From positions 1-61,941 of the forward strand of contig NZ_BMTR01000032.1 of the NCBI RefSeq assembly GCF_014649775.1: a stretch of 61,941 nt of DNA. The letters are read 5' to 3'. Below, one piece after another: positions 1 to 8,256 of the stretch (within the stretch, counting starts at the first letter, position 1; every line of letters starts with the position of its first letter). A program made the translations under genes and the position numbers. This DNA is from Streptomyces longisporoflavus. Its GTDB lineage: Bacteria > Actinomycetota > Actinomycetes > Streptomycetales > Streptomycetaceae. Below the pieces are notes generated by a model. That model was not told where the DNA came from. It searched no databases and saw only the letters and a list, made by a program, of their open reading frames with translations.

Positions 1-280
1 CGGCTACGACGACCAGGACAACGCGGTGGCCGCGGCGACGGTCTGGTCGGCCGGGCCCGGCAAGCCCGGTCTGCTGGAGCCGGTGGGCGTGCACGCCGAC
101 CATCGCGGTCGCGGCTACGGGACGGCGATCAGCGTCGCCGCAGCGGCGGCGCTGCGTGAACTCGGTGCATCAAGCGCACGCGTCAGCACCCCGAGTTCGA
201 ACGCTGCCGCCGTCGCCACCTACAGGGCAGCTGGATACGAGCCGTCGTCCGAGCGGCTGGACGTCAGCCGAGCCGCCTGA
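1..280 (+). CDS. GNAT N-acetyltransferase, C-terminal part (5' end outside window)
   Basis: The reading frame is open from the first base, so the gene starts upstream of the window. The visible C-terminal part has the GNAT acetyl-CoA pyrophosphate-binding signature (HADHRGRGYGTA, matching R/Q-x-x-G-x-G/A) and the final beta-strand element (NAAAVATYRAAGYE) typical of the fold. The family transfers an acyl group from acyl-CoA to an amine in the cytoplasm; the substrate cannot be inferred from this fragment. Confidence 0.85.
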   Translation, partial: GYDDQDNAVAAATVWSAGPGKPGLLEPVGVHADHRGRGYGTAISVAAAAALRELGASSARVSTPSSNAAAVATYRAAGYEPSSERLDVSRAA

Positions 281-523
281 AAGTGATCGTGCGGCGGTAT
301 CGGACAGGCCGCGTGGCTGACCTCTCAGTCGAGCCCCCTGCGAGGACGTGGGGGTAGGTAGGTCAAGGTTCCCTTCGTTGTTCTGTGGGACCGCACGGCG
401 AGCCTGTTCGCCCCGGCCCATACGGCCTGCGACCTTCCGCACGCGCTGACGGCGAGCCGATCGCGCTGATGCCACCGGGCCCTTTCCCGCGGCAGGCGCG
501 CCTGCCTGTTGCGGGCAGGCGGC

Positions 524-1345
524 TCAGGTAGCGCCGATGAGTTTCACGTCCCAGTCGATGCGGCGTTGGGCGGAGCGAATGGCCGTGCCGCCGCGGTGGC
601 GGGCGGGCAGGGGGTCTGGATCCGTGTGCGGGGGCGGGGGAGTGGCGGGGGTCAGCCCCGGGGTGGTCAGGGAGCGGATCCGGGCGGTGAAGTCGGCAAC
701 GGGCAGGGGCAGTTCCAGGTCGTCGTCGACGAATTCGATGGCGGAGGCGACGTAGGTGATGACGTCGGCGATGTCGGGCTGGCGGGTGCGGAATCGGCGG
801 TCGGGACTGAGCCTGCGCAGGATGCGCAGGGTGGTGGGCAGGCTGGCGGGCCGCTTGATGGCGGGGAGCCGGCCGGGCTCGGCGCGGACGCGTTCGTCGG
901 GGTCGCTGGCGCCGGGGATCTGCTCCAGCCAGAGGAGGGCGGCGGTTTCCTCGCCCTGTGAACGGTGCTGGAGAGCGAGACAGTAGGCAGCGGTGTGGTC
1001 GCCGGCGCCTGCGGCGAACTGCCACCAAAAGCGCGCGGCGTCGGGTGCCTGGCCGAGCTGGAGGAGGCAGCCCAGTACGCAGGCGACGTCCGGGTCGGCG
1101 GGCAGGGTGGCAGTGAGGAAACCGCGGGCGAGGGTCTCCAGGGCGGCACGCGTGGCGACGGTCTCGCACAGGGTGCGCAGATCCGCGGTGGCCTGGGCGG
1201 TGCGGTCGTCCCAGGGGCCGCGCCCGGCCGGACGGCGGTCCCGGGGTGCGGCCGTGATGTTGTACGGGCACCGTGGGCCGGCAGCGGGGCGGGGGCTGTC
1301 GACGAGGCGGGCTCGGGCGAGCAGGTGATCAATGGGTGAGGTCAC
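524..1345 (-). CDS. Hypothetical protein, third gene of an Xre/sigma-like regulatory module
   Basis: A 273-residue cytoplasmic protein with no signal peptide or membrane segment. The centre (about residues 60-150) is alpha-helical and Ala/Leu-rich with repeated short helices (RFWWQFAAGAGDHTAAYCLALQH resembles a TPR/Sel1-like unit); the C-terminal third is Pro-rich. The GTG start overlaps the stop of the upstream regulator by four bases (GTGA), so the two are translationally coupled. I do not recognise a catalytic motif. From context it probably works with the regulator encoded just upstream, for example as its effector or partner, but that is inference. Confidence 0.75.
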   Translation of the reverse strand: MTSPIDHLLARARLVDSPRPAAGPRCPYNITAAPRDRRPAGRGPWDDRTAQATADLRTLCETVATRAALETLARGFLTATLPADPDVACVLGCLLQLGQAPDAARFWWQFAAGAGDHTAAYCLALQHRSQGEETAALLWLEQIPGASDPDERVRAEPGRLPAIKRPASLPTTLRILRRLSPDRRFRTRQPDIADVITYVASAIEFVDDDLELPLPVADFTARIRSLTTPGLTPATPPPPHTDPDPLPARHRGGTAIRSAQRRIDWDVKLIGAT

Positions 1346-2247
1346 CGTGGTCCCTCCGGGGTTGAGCGGGTGGGGAAGAGGCAGTCGTTCAGGCTGCGCT
1401 TGGCATGGCGCTCGGTGGAGCGGATCACGCCCACGGGACGGCCCAGGACGCGGGCGACGTCGAGGTCGGGCATGCCGCGCAGATGCATCAGGACGATCAC
1501 GTCAAGCTGGTCGGGCGGCAGGTGGCGCACCGCCCGGAACAGGTTCAGCGACTCTTCGACCTGGTGTAGTTCGGTGGCGTGGTCGTTCGCGCGGCGCAGG
1601 GCGACGGAGTCGAAGGCGGCGTCCACCAGGTCGGGACAGCCGCCGGGGTGGGGCGTGCGCTCCATGACGGTCTCGCGCAGCACGCGCCAGGCGAACCGCT
1701 CGGGATTCTCACTGGACAGCGCTTCGTCCCAGAGGACGTGGAGCAGGAAGAACGCGTCGTAGACGGCGCGCTCCGCCACCACCGGGCGGCGCAGGAAGGT
1801 GTGGGCGTAACGGAAGTAGATGTCGCGGTACAGCTCCTGGAAGGCGCTGAAATGCACGGGCCGCTCACTGTCGGGATGCGGGAAGTCCTTGGCAACACAG
1901 CCGTTGATCCACACGGTGCGCTTGTTCAGCTCCCGCGCGGCCCCGACCCACAGCCCGCGCAGCACGACGACCGAGGAATCGGGCACGGCCAGGGCACGGA
2001 GCAGGGCGCGCAGGCATTCCCAGCGCGGGTAGCGGCCCACCGCACGCAGTAATTCGCTGATCTTTGAGCGGGACCAGCCCATGCGGTGGCCGAGCTGCTC
2101 TATGGTCATACCGCTGGCCAGATAGAACTCGCGTAACGGCTCCAGCCAGGCCCGGTGGGAGGCACTGGCGTCAGCGGCGATCGGCCCCAGCTTGCGGCCC
2201 GGCCTGGCCGGCGCCGGGCTGCCCGGGCCGGTCGGCGGCGTCGGCAT
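1342..2247 (-). CDS. Xre-type HTH / sigma-70 region 4-like DNA-binding protein
   Basis: A 301-residue protein with two DNA-binding segments. Near residues 35-85 is an Xre-like helix-turn-helix (LREFYLASGMTIEQLGHRMG followed by WSRSKISELL). Near residues 240-285 is a sigma-70 region 4-like HTH (LPPDQLDVIVLMHLRGMPDL, then ARVLGRPVGVIRSTERHAKR). The middle contains a conserved aromatic region (FRYAHTFL, FFLLHVLWDEAL). The ATG at 2247 lies two bases after the stop of the small membrane protein gene and fits an operon; the frame stays open farther upstream but runs through that gene. It is probably a transcription regulator with a sigma-like C-terminus rather than a complete sigma factor, since no region 2 is visible. 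Confidence 0.75.
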   Translation of the reverse strand: MPTPPTGPGSPAPARPGRKLGPIAADASASHRAWLEPLREFYLASGMTIEQLGHRMGWSRSKISELLRAVGRYPRWECLRALLRALAVPDSSVVVLRGLWVGAARELNKRTVWINGCVAKDFPHPDSERPVHFSAFQELYRDIYFRYAHTFLRRPVVAERAVYDAFFLLHVLWDEALSSENPERFAWRVLRETVMERTPHPGGCPDLVDAAFDSVALRRANDHATELHQVEESLNLFRAVRHLPPDQLDVIVLMHLRGMPDLDVARVLGRPVGVIRSTERHAKRSLNDCLFPTRSTPEGPR

Positions 2248-2249
2248 GG

Positions 2250-2465
2250 TCACTGCTGGCGCTCCTCGGCGTCGCCCGGGCCGACGGTCGTGCGACGGCC
2301 TTCGACGTGCTGGGTATAGGCCTGCAGTATCTGCTGTACGCCCAGGGCGATGGAGGGAATGAGGGCGAGGACCGCGGCGGCGGTCTGTCCCAGCGCGGTC
2401 ATCACCGCGCACAGGGCGACGAGTGACACGAGCGCCGTTATGGCAACGGCAGTTCTGCCTGTCAT
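2250..2465 (-). CDS. Small membrane protein, first gene of the module
   Basis: A 71-residue protein with two hydrophobic segments (AVAITALVSLVALCAVMTAL and TAAAVLALIPSIALGVQQIL) followed by a short polar tail, consistent with a small two-pass inner-membrane protein. The ATG at 2465 was chosen because the hydrophobic region starts right after it; the longer upstream frame reads Arg-rich non-natural sequence. Its stop is two bases before the start of the Xre/sigma-like gene, so the three genes 2465 to 524 form one likely transcript. A membrane sensor or anchor for the regulator is possible but not shown. Confidence 0.6.
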   Translation of the reverse strand: MTGRTAVAITALVSLVALCAVMTALGQTAAAVLALIPSIALGVQQILQAYTQHVEGRRTTVGPGDAEERQQ

Positions 2466-3679
2466 GGGCTTCCTTTGGCTGCGTTTCCAAGTCCGTGGTT
2501 GCAGCTCCTCGGACGTTTGCCGCGTCCCCCAGATCGAGAAGCCAGCCTCAGCATGGAGCGCGGGCGAGCGCGGCGAGGCCCGCATGGGTGATCCGGGAAC
2601 AATTGCAGCGCCCGCGGTCGGGCAGAACGGACGATTTGAAGGCGTCTTTCGCGCGTTCGTGCGCGCTGTGGCCCGGAAAGGTCGATGTTTCCCGTTCCGC
2701 TTGCGCTGCCTCGCCGCTCCACGGCCCAATGGAGAGGAAGAAGGGGAGCGCGTCACGCGCTCCGGCTGCAGGATCCCTGTCCGGGACGGCCCCCTTGTTT
2801 GCCGCGAGGGGGCCCTCAGTCCTCAGAACACGGCCGGCAGACGACTCCGAGGCCGTGGGGTAAGGCAGCTTGGCGAGGCGGTGAACGCCCCGCCAGGATC
2901 GTGCAGTTACCCGCCGGCACTTTCCGGGCCGCGCCGTCCGGCACCACGGCCACCAGCTCACCGCTGTTCACAGGACCGCTACGCCGGACCGGCCCTCACA
3001 GCGGACGCTGGCGGCTTTGACGCGGGTGGTGGCCTGGCGGGACGGCGCGCTGCTTTTGTGGGCCGTGCACGCAGAATGATGGTGGCGGGCGACGCATGCA
3101 GCGCGGGTTCGCCGCCCGGTCGGCGACGCAACCGGGTTGGCGCGGTAAGTGCTGGCTGGATCTTCATCCAGTACAAACACCGCCCCGCCTACAACACTGT
3201 CGTCGCGCCGCTGGAGCAGTGCACCAGCATGGTCATCCCAGCCCGCTACGAGCCGTTCGACACGGGCACCCAGTACGCGTCCCCGCTGCAATCCCTCTCG
3301 ACCGGCAGGACCGCCACTGCGCTACCGCCACCGATCAGACCTGACCTCGTCCGCGCCAGCCGCTCCTGGCGGGCCGTCAGGCCCCCGCACAGACCGGGCG
3401 ATAGCGGGCTCGGCGCATCTCCGTCGGACACTCTGCGCTGCGCACTGCATCACCCCACGGCTCCACGATCTTCCGCGCCACCGTTCCGCATAGCAGAGCC
3501 CATCGGGTGTGGACTGCGGGATGATTGCCAGGCCCGGCGCAACGCTCCGGCGCGACCTCTGCGGTGGCCGTCGGGCGCCTCCCCGAGGCCGTACGGAGCG
3601 ACCATGCGCACCGACAGGCGGACGAAGAAGCGGAGAGGCGGCGCCGCGGGGGAGGGGGTGTCATGCAGGTGGTGTCCTC
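2466..3679. other. 1.2-kb stretch without a recognisable gene
   Basis: No frame here has a convincing protein signature, RBS plus start, or domain motif; the long open frames are Arg/Pro/Ala-rich and look like GC-driven shadows. The part next to 2465 should hold the promoter of the three-gene module. Confidence 0.5.
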
Positions 3680-4219
3680 TCAGTTGACGCGGTCGGCGAA
3701 GCCCTCGGGCAGGTCCTCGGGGCCAACCGCGACGACGCTCTCGTCGTTCTCGCCGACGTGCTCGAAGAGGGTGATACGGGCGAACTCCGGAACGACGTAG
3801 ATGGGATAGGTGGGGCCGGCGTCCCGATAGGCGCGCATCTCGTCCAGGTGCTCGTTCTGGTAGAGAACCGTCCTGCTGCCGTCCTGCTCGATCCACTGCG
3901 GGAAGAAGATGGTGCCGTGCAGGACACGCCGGCCCGGCAGTACGTTGACGACGACCGAGGTGCCGGTCGGCTCGTTCCAGGAGACCTTGTAGACGTCGTC
4001 GGTGAGCTGTACGAGGTCGACCTCCTGGTCCTTCACCCAGCGGCCGCCGACCATGCCGGTGTGGATGCGGTAGTCGATGGTCGTGGCGTTCTTAACGTAC
4101 ATCTCGTACTGCCAGCCGTTCGCGTACGTGTAGATGAACCGGTGCCCGGTGATGCCGGAGAGGTTCTGCGGCGGAACGGGCTTCTCGACGGTCGTCGGGG
4201 TGTCGTGCTGAGTGGTCAT
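3680..4219 (-). CDS. Phenolic acid decarboxylase
   Basis: A 179-residue cytoplasmic protein of the PadC/FDC-type phenolic acid decarboxylase family (usual length 160-180 residues), a lipocalin-like beta-barrel that decarboxylates p-coumarate, ferulate and caffeate to 4-vinylphenols. The family signature is clear: SGITGHRFIYTYANGWQYE holds the substrate-binding tyrosines, TIDYRIHTGMVGGRW the active-site arginine and KDQEVDLV the conserved glutamate. It is divergent from the MarR gene at 4367, and their 147-bp intergenic space carries a palindrome, so derepression by a hydroxycinnamate is the expected control. Hydroxycinnamates are released from grass xylan, which links it functionally to the polysaccharide island downstream. 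Confidence 0.9.
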   Translation of the reverse strand: MTTQHDTPTTVEKPVPPQNLSGITGHRFIYTYANGWQYEMYVKNATTIDYRIHTGMVGGRWVKDQEVDLVQLTDDVYKVSWNEPTGTSVVVNVLPGRRVLHGTIFFPQWIEQDGSRTVLYQNEHLDEMRAYRDAGPTYPIYVVPEFARITLFEHVGENDESVVAVGPEDLPEGFADRVN

Positions 4220-4322
4220 GTCCGTGCTCCTTGCTGTGCTCGGTGCTCGGGGAGGGCTGCCCGCCGGGCGGGGATCCGGGACGGTCCGGGTAAGCCGCTC
4301 CCAAACCCATTGTGCAGCAAAA

Positions 4323-4341
4323 TATGTTTGTCGCAAAAATC
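4323..4341. promoter_or_regulatory. Candidate MarR operator between pad and marR
   Basis: An AT-rich island in otherwise GC-rich DNA with inverted half-sites TTTG(4327-4330)-TCG-CAAA(4334-4337), the imperfect symmetry extending outward (TATGTTTG / CAAAAATC). It lies 26 bases before the marR start and about 100 bases upstream of the decarboxylase start, where a MarR dimer would block both promoters. Confidence 0.45.
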
Positions 4342-4366
4342 TTCTGTCGGGGGTCACAATGAAGTC

Positions 4367-4918
4367 ATGCGTGACACGGACAGGACAGCTGGCGGCAAGG
4401 GCGGCACGGACACACCCAGGACACCGGGCGAATCCGGGACACCGGGAGCGGTCAAAGTGGCCGCCAGACTGGGCGGACTGCTGGGGCCGCTGCGGCGTGC
4501 CGTGCTGCGCGCCACCCGCAACGCCGAGGGGCTGCCGGATCTGCCGGAGGCACAGATCGAACTGCTGCGGGCACTGTCCTCGTCGCCCGAGGGGCTCAGC
4601 CCCGGAGCGGCGGCCGCCCGGCTGCGGGTGGCGCCGTCCACCGTGAGCAACGTCGTCCGGGCGATGGCCGCCGAACGGCTGGTGGAGCGGGTCCGTCCCG
4701 AGCACGACCAGCGGACCGTGGTTCTCACCGCGTCGGGGGAGGCCCAGGAACTCCTGCAGCGCTACGACCGGGCCAGCACCACGGCCCTCGCCCAAGTCGT
4801 CGAGGGGCTGCCCGACGCCGACCGGCTGGCTCTCGACCGTGCACTGCCCGCCCTCGACCGGCTGGTCGCCGCGCTGGAGGCCGTGGACGGCGCAGGGGCA
4901 GGCCCGCCCGCCCGGTGA
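4367..4918 (+). CDS. MarR family transcriptional regulator
   Basis: A 183-residue protein. About residues 60-135 form the MarR winged helix: ARLRVAPSTVSNVVRAMAAE is the recognition HTH, followed by the wing VRPEHDQRTVVLTASG. Leu/Ala-rich helices on both sides make the dimer interface. The first 25 residues are Gly/Thr-rich and probably disordered; a slightly later start is possible. Divergent orientation from the phenolic acid decarboxylase and the shared AT-rich palindrome suggest local repression relieved by phenolic acids, as known for MarR/PadR-controlled decarboxylases. Confidence 0.88.
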   Translation: MRDTDRTAGGKGGTDTPRTPGESGTPGAVKVAARLGGLLGPLRRAVLRATRNAEGLPDLPEAQIELLRALSSSPEGLSPGAAAARLRVAPSTVSNVVRAMAAERLVERVRPEHDQRTVVLTASGEAQELLQRYDRASTTALAQVVEGLPDADRLALDRALPALDRLVAALEAVDGAGAGPPAR

Positions 4919-5721
4919 GGCGGCGCCCCGCCGCGCCCGGCCTGAACATCTGGTGCGGTCAGTGATCTAAGCCCAGCCGGGCAGGAGCAGAAAACGATCT
5001 CACGGGCGCCGAACTCGGAGCCTCTGCAAGCCGGTTACTGATGTGCACCGCCTGGGCACGCGCGCCCCGTCCGAGCCAGTTCGCGTTGCGAGCCGTCCTT
5101 GGTCTGGCGCAGGCGCGTGAGCCGATGTCGCAGGACCGCGTCCGACCGCTGCCCCGACGGCAGCGTCAGGCGCCGTGGGCGGAATCCGCTGGTGAATATG
5201 ACAGGTTCGGGGACATGCGGTGTCCGTGGCGGGAGGCTGAAGTGGTCGTCCGCCGCGTCGCGGGTGCGGCGGCGGCCGGGGCGCGCGGGTCCGGAGCTCC
5301 CCTCCGCCGGTCCCTCGCGCGGTGTCCTCCGGGCGGCAGAGCTGCGCAATGAGCCCTGTTGGCCGCCACGTCCGGGAGGGCGGAGGCTGGAGCCGTGATG
5401 TGTGTGATGCGGCTCCAGCCGGTCGCGGAAAGATGTGTGTCTGTCACGGCTCGGGCCGGGCCGGAAGCCTGCGGCGCGGGCCGGAGCCCAACTGCTGCGC
5501 GCTCGAGCAGGCGTCCGGACCCTGATCGCATTGTGCGAACAGTGGTGCGAATCTGCTTCGGAGTCCATGCGGCGAGCAACTTCACGTTTGCGGAGGCACG
5601 GTGCTCCTTCGGTTGGAAGGGCCGCGCGCCGATGCGGCGCAGACTCCCGCTTCCACTACAAAGAAAGGCATGCGGAGCCTGCGGGGGCCGCGAAGTCGTC
5701 ACGACGGACGGAGGCGAGCAA
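4919..5721. other. 0.8-kb stretch without a recognisable gene
   Basis: Open frames on both strands are Arg/Pro-rich and show no domain signature. The last about 100 bases before 5722 are expected to hold the promoter of the regulator gene; its Shine-Dalgarno sequence GGAGG is at 5710-5714. Confidence 0.5.
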
Positions 5722-6747
5722 GTGACCGTACGCATCCACTTCACGGACGAGGACCTGGCTCAGATCAGGCTGGCGCAGACTCCGGACCCCATGTGGGAGT
5801 CATTGCTGAGCATGCACATGCTGCAAACGCAGGAAGCGGCCATCCTGTTCCGTCACTGGCGGAACGATGTACGCCGGAGGCTGCCCACTCATACGCGTGA
5901 ACTCCTGCGCCTGGCACCGCCCGTGGGGTACTCCGCGGACTTTCTCACACCGGCGGGCGGCTCGGGCAGCTTGGACGCCGGAATCGGCGCGCTGTTGTCC
6001 ACCAGCCGTCTCCGGCTCCGCAAAGACTTGCTCACCCTGTCGGCCGGCGGCGGGCGCCTTCCCGCGTGGACCAGGCCGCTGGCCGACGGTGATCGCGACG
6101 CCTTGGCGCACGTGACAAGCCTGTTCCGTACCTACTTTCGGACCGCGCTGAGCCCGTGGTGGGAGAGTGTCAGGACTCGCCTGGAAGCTGAACGCAGCGC
6201 CCATAACCGGTACTTGGCCCACGGGGATCTCCATGGGCTCCTGCGCGGGCTGCACCCCGGACTCGTCTGGCACCCGCCGGTCTTGGAGGTCACCGGTCCG
6301 GACGTTGATCGTGACCTCTTTCTGAACGGCCGCGGACTGTTGGTGATCCCGTCCTTCTTCTGCTGGCGGCGGCCTACCCTGTTAAAAGACCCAGCGTTAC
6401 CGTGCGCGGTCGTGTACCCCATGACGCACGCCCACGCGCTGGAAGCCGCTCCCGAAGGAATTGACGCCACGCACACTGCGCCGTCACGAGCACTTCACTC
6501 ACTCATCGGGAAAACACGCGCCAAAGTTCTCGAGTCAATCGTGGACGGGGGCAGAACCACTATGGAACTCGCCCACGACGCCAACATCTCACCGGCCACC
6601 GCCAGCCACCACGCCGGAGTTCTGCGCAGGGCCGGCCTGTTGAGCACCTACCGAGTGGGCAAGTCTGTGCTGCACAGCCTCAGCCCCTTGGGGCACGCCC
6701 TTCTGCAGGGTCGGCCCTGCGACGAGCGGAGCATGAACGACAGCTGA
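5722..6747 (+). CDS. ArsR-type winged-helix regulator (DUF5937-like), with two TTA codons
   Basis: A 341-residue cytoplasmic regulator. The GTG start at 5722 follows GGAGG by seven bases. Residues 1-240 form the long N-terminal domain seen in Streptomyces ArsR-like proteins (start VRIHFTDEDLAQIRLAQTPD; central LHGLLRGLHPGLVWHPPVLE; DLFLNGRGLLVIPSFFCWRR). Residues about 258-325 are an ArsR-type winged helix (RAKVLESIVDGGRTTMELAH, then ISPATASHHAGVLRRAGL). Two leucines (residues 221 and 226, bases 6382-6384 and 6397-6399) use TTA, the rare codon read by the bldA tRNA, so translation may be tied to development. It lies 135 bases upstream of the fulvocin-like gene on the same strand and shares architecture with the protein at 48446-49429. 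Confidence 0.85.
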   Translation: MTVRIHFTDEDLAQIRLAQTPDPMWESLLSMHMLQTQEAAILFRHWRNDVRRRLPTHTRELLRLAPPVGYSADFLTPAGGSGSLDAGIGALLSTSRLRLRKDLLTLSAGGGRLPAWTRPLADGDRDALAHVTSLFRTYFRTALSPWWESVRTRLEAERSAHNRYLAHGDLHGLLRGLHPGLVWHPPVLEVTGPDVDRDLFLNGRGLLVIPSFFCWRRPTLLKDPALPCAVVYPMTHAHALEAAPEGIDATHTAPSRALHSLIGKTRAKVLESIVDGGRTTMELAHDANISPATASHHAGVLRRAGLLSTYRVGKSVLHSLSPLGHALLQGRPCDERSMNDS

Positions 6748-6882
6748 CCACCTGCCGGTCGGAACCTTTCGAGCACGATCGAAGGGTCTGGATAGCGGTG
6801 GAACGATGCACCAGACTGACGGGCCAGCAGGAGTCGGCCTCGCCGCTTCTCCGGGGGGCCGCGATCAGCGAGGAGTGTTCTG

Positions 6883-7878
6883 ATGACCGGGAACGATGTG
6901 CGTTGGCTGCTTGCTTTCGATGCTTCTTGCGGTACGTGTCGGCAGGTGGCTTCGACCGTTTCGGATTGTGTCGGTGACCGCCTGGAGATCCTTCCTCTCA
7001 GTCATCCGGATGTCCGGGCCTGGCGTGAGACGGCCCTGGGGGGTGATCCTGCCTGGAGGCCCACGCTGTTGAAGGTCGGTGGCGGCGGTGTCCGCGGGTG
7101 GACGGGCATCGGGATGGCCCTTCCTCTGACTCGCCGCCTGGGGGCGGGGCCCACTCTGCGTGTCCTGCAGGCCCTTGGTGAGATGTCACGCGCCGGTTCC
7201 GGTGGGAAGACGTCCAAGGGCATGCCCCGTAAGCGGTTCCTCACTCTCGCGGCGGGAACGGTGGCTGCCGGCGGCCTCGTGCTCACCGGCCGTGCATCCG
7301 CGGCGGCGCCCGCGGTGCAAAACGCCGATGTCGAGGCGTGGCTCGAACGCAACAAGGACAGCTTGCCGACCGGGTATGCGGAAGTCACGAGCTACTCGGT
7401 GGCCTATCGCCGGGCCATCTACACGGCCTCGACTCCCGAGACCCGAAGCAGTCTCTGGCGCGAGCACCTCAGTGCCTACCGCTCGTCCCATCCCGCCCTC
7501 AGTTCTACGCAAGTCGACGTCATCGACGAAGCCCTCGCGACCCTGACCGCCACCACCCTTTTCTCCGGGAAGATCGAACGCGGCGACCCCACCGACCGCA
7601 CACTGCAGAAGCTCAAGAGCACGGTCATCGAGGCCTTCGGGGAGAAAGAAGCCAAGGCCCTCATCGCCCACCTCGGACCGGCCGGCGAACAAGGAACAGC
7701 AGCTAATGGGTGCGCCTGCAGCACGGTGGACCAGTGGTGCAGCGGTGACCCCTGCGTGGCCTGCTGTTACGTGGACACGGGATGCGCGTGTGGCAACAAC
7801 CCGTGTTGTTGTGTGTGGAGTGCGTCCGGGTGCGGGACCCGGTGGGAATACTCCTGCAATGGCGCCTGCTTCGGGTGA
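6883..7878 (+). CDS. Fulvocin C-related bacteriocin precursor fused to a DCC-type thiol-oxidoreductase domain
   Basis: A 331-residue protein with three parts. Residues 1-105 resemble DCC/YuxK thiol-disulfide oxidoreductases: FDASCGTCRQ gives a D-x-x-C16-x-x-C19 motif, with later ILPLSHPD and GGVRGWTGIGMAL elements. Residues 114-140 are an internal Tat-like signal (MPRKRFLTLAAG, hydrophobic AAGGLVLTG, then A-rich cleavage region). Residues 277-331 hold 14 cysteines; ANGCACSTVDQWC and SGCGTRWEYSCNGACFG look, from memory, like the ends of fulvocin C, the 45-residue disulfide-rich bacteriocin of Myxococcus fulvus. An alternative in-frame start at 7222 would give a 218-residue secreted precursor without the redox domain. 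Early codons are unusually T-rich at third positions. Bacteriocin activity is inference. Confidence 0.75.
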   Translation: MTGNDVRWLLAFDASCGTCRQVASTVSDCVGDRLEILPLSHPDVRAWRETALGGDPAWRPTLLKVGGGGVRGWTGIGMALPLTRRLGAGPTLRVLQALGEMSRAGSGGKTSKGMPRKRFLTLAAGTVAAGGLVLTGRASAAAPAVQNADVEAWLERNKDSLPTGYAEVTSYSVAYRRAIYTASTPETRSSLWREHLSAYRSSHPALSSTQVDVIDEALATLTATTLFSGKIERGDPTDRTLQKLKSTVIEAFGEKEAKALIAHLGPAGEQGTAANGCACSTVDQWCSGDPCVACCYVDTGCACGNNPCCCVWSASGCGTRWEYSCNGACFG

Positions 7879-7896
7879 AGGCAGGGCAACGCTGAG

Positions 7897-7939
7897 AGGA
7901 CGGTTCGCGGCAGGAGGCGGTGGCCCCGCGAACCGTCCT
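7897..7939 (+). terminator. Terminator of the fulvocin-like gene
   Basis: Perfect 14-bp inverted arms AGGACGGTTCGCGG (7897-7910) and CCGCGAACCGTCCT (7926-7939) with a 15-nt loop, 19 bases after the stop codon. There is no long T-tract, as is usual in Streptomyces. Confidence 0.8.
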
Positions 7940-8256
7940 GACTGAACCAAACGTGCTTTCCTGGATGAACGCCTTGACGAAGAGGCCTCCTGGAGGCCCT
8001 CCCCGCTGTCGTTGGTTCGCGGGTAGCCGGGTGGCTCCTGTATCTGCATGGCTGCACGGACGGGCAGGGTGCTTGGTGCTGCCAGGCCAGGCCAGGGCGT
8101 GCGTGCACAGACGTGCTGCGGTGACTGAGTAGGGCGCGGAGTCCTCGTCGTCAGGGTGGTCGGTGACGGCGATCTCGGTGGAGGTGAGGCAGTGCCAGTT
8201 CTCGTCCTGGTCTGCGCCGTTGGCAGCGGACCAGGACGGTGTTGTCGTGACCGAGT
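7940..8256. other. Intergenic stretch, nothing recognised
   Basis: No supported gene or repeat between the terminator of the bacteriocin-like gene and the frameshifted gene that follows. Confidence 0.45.

Noticed and set aside
2466..3679. Several open frames of 60-150 codons
   Set aside because: No RBS, no domain motif, composition typical of random frames in GC-rich DNA.
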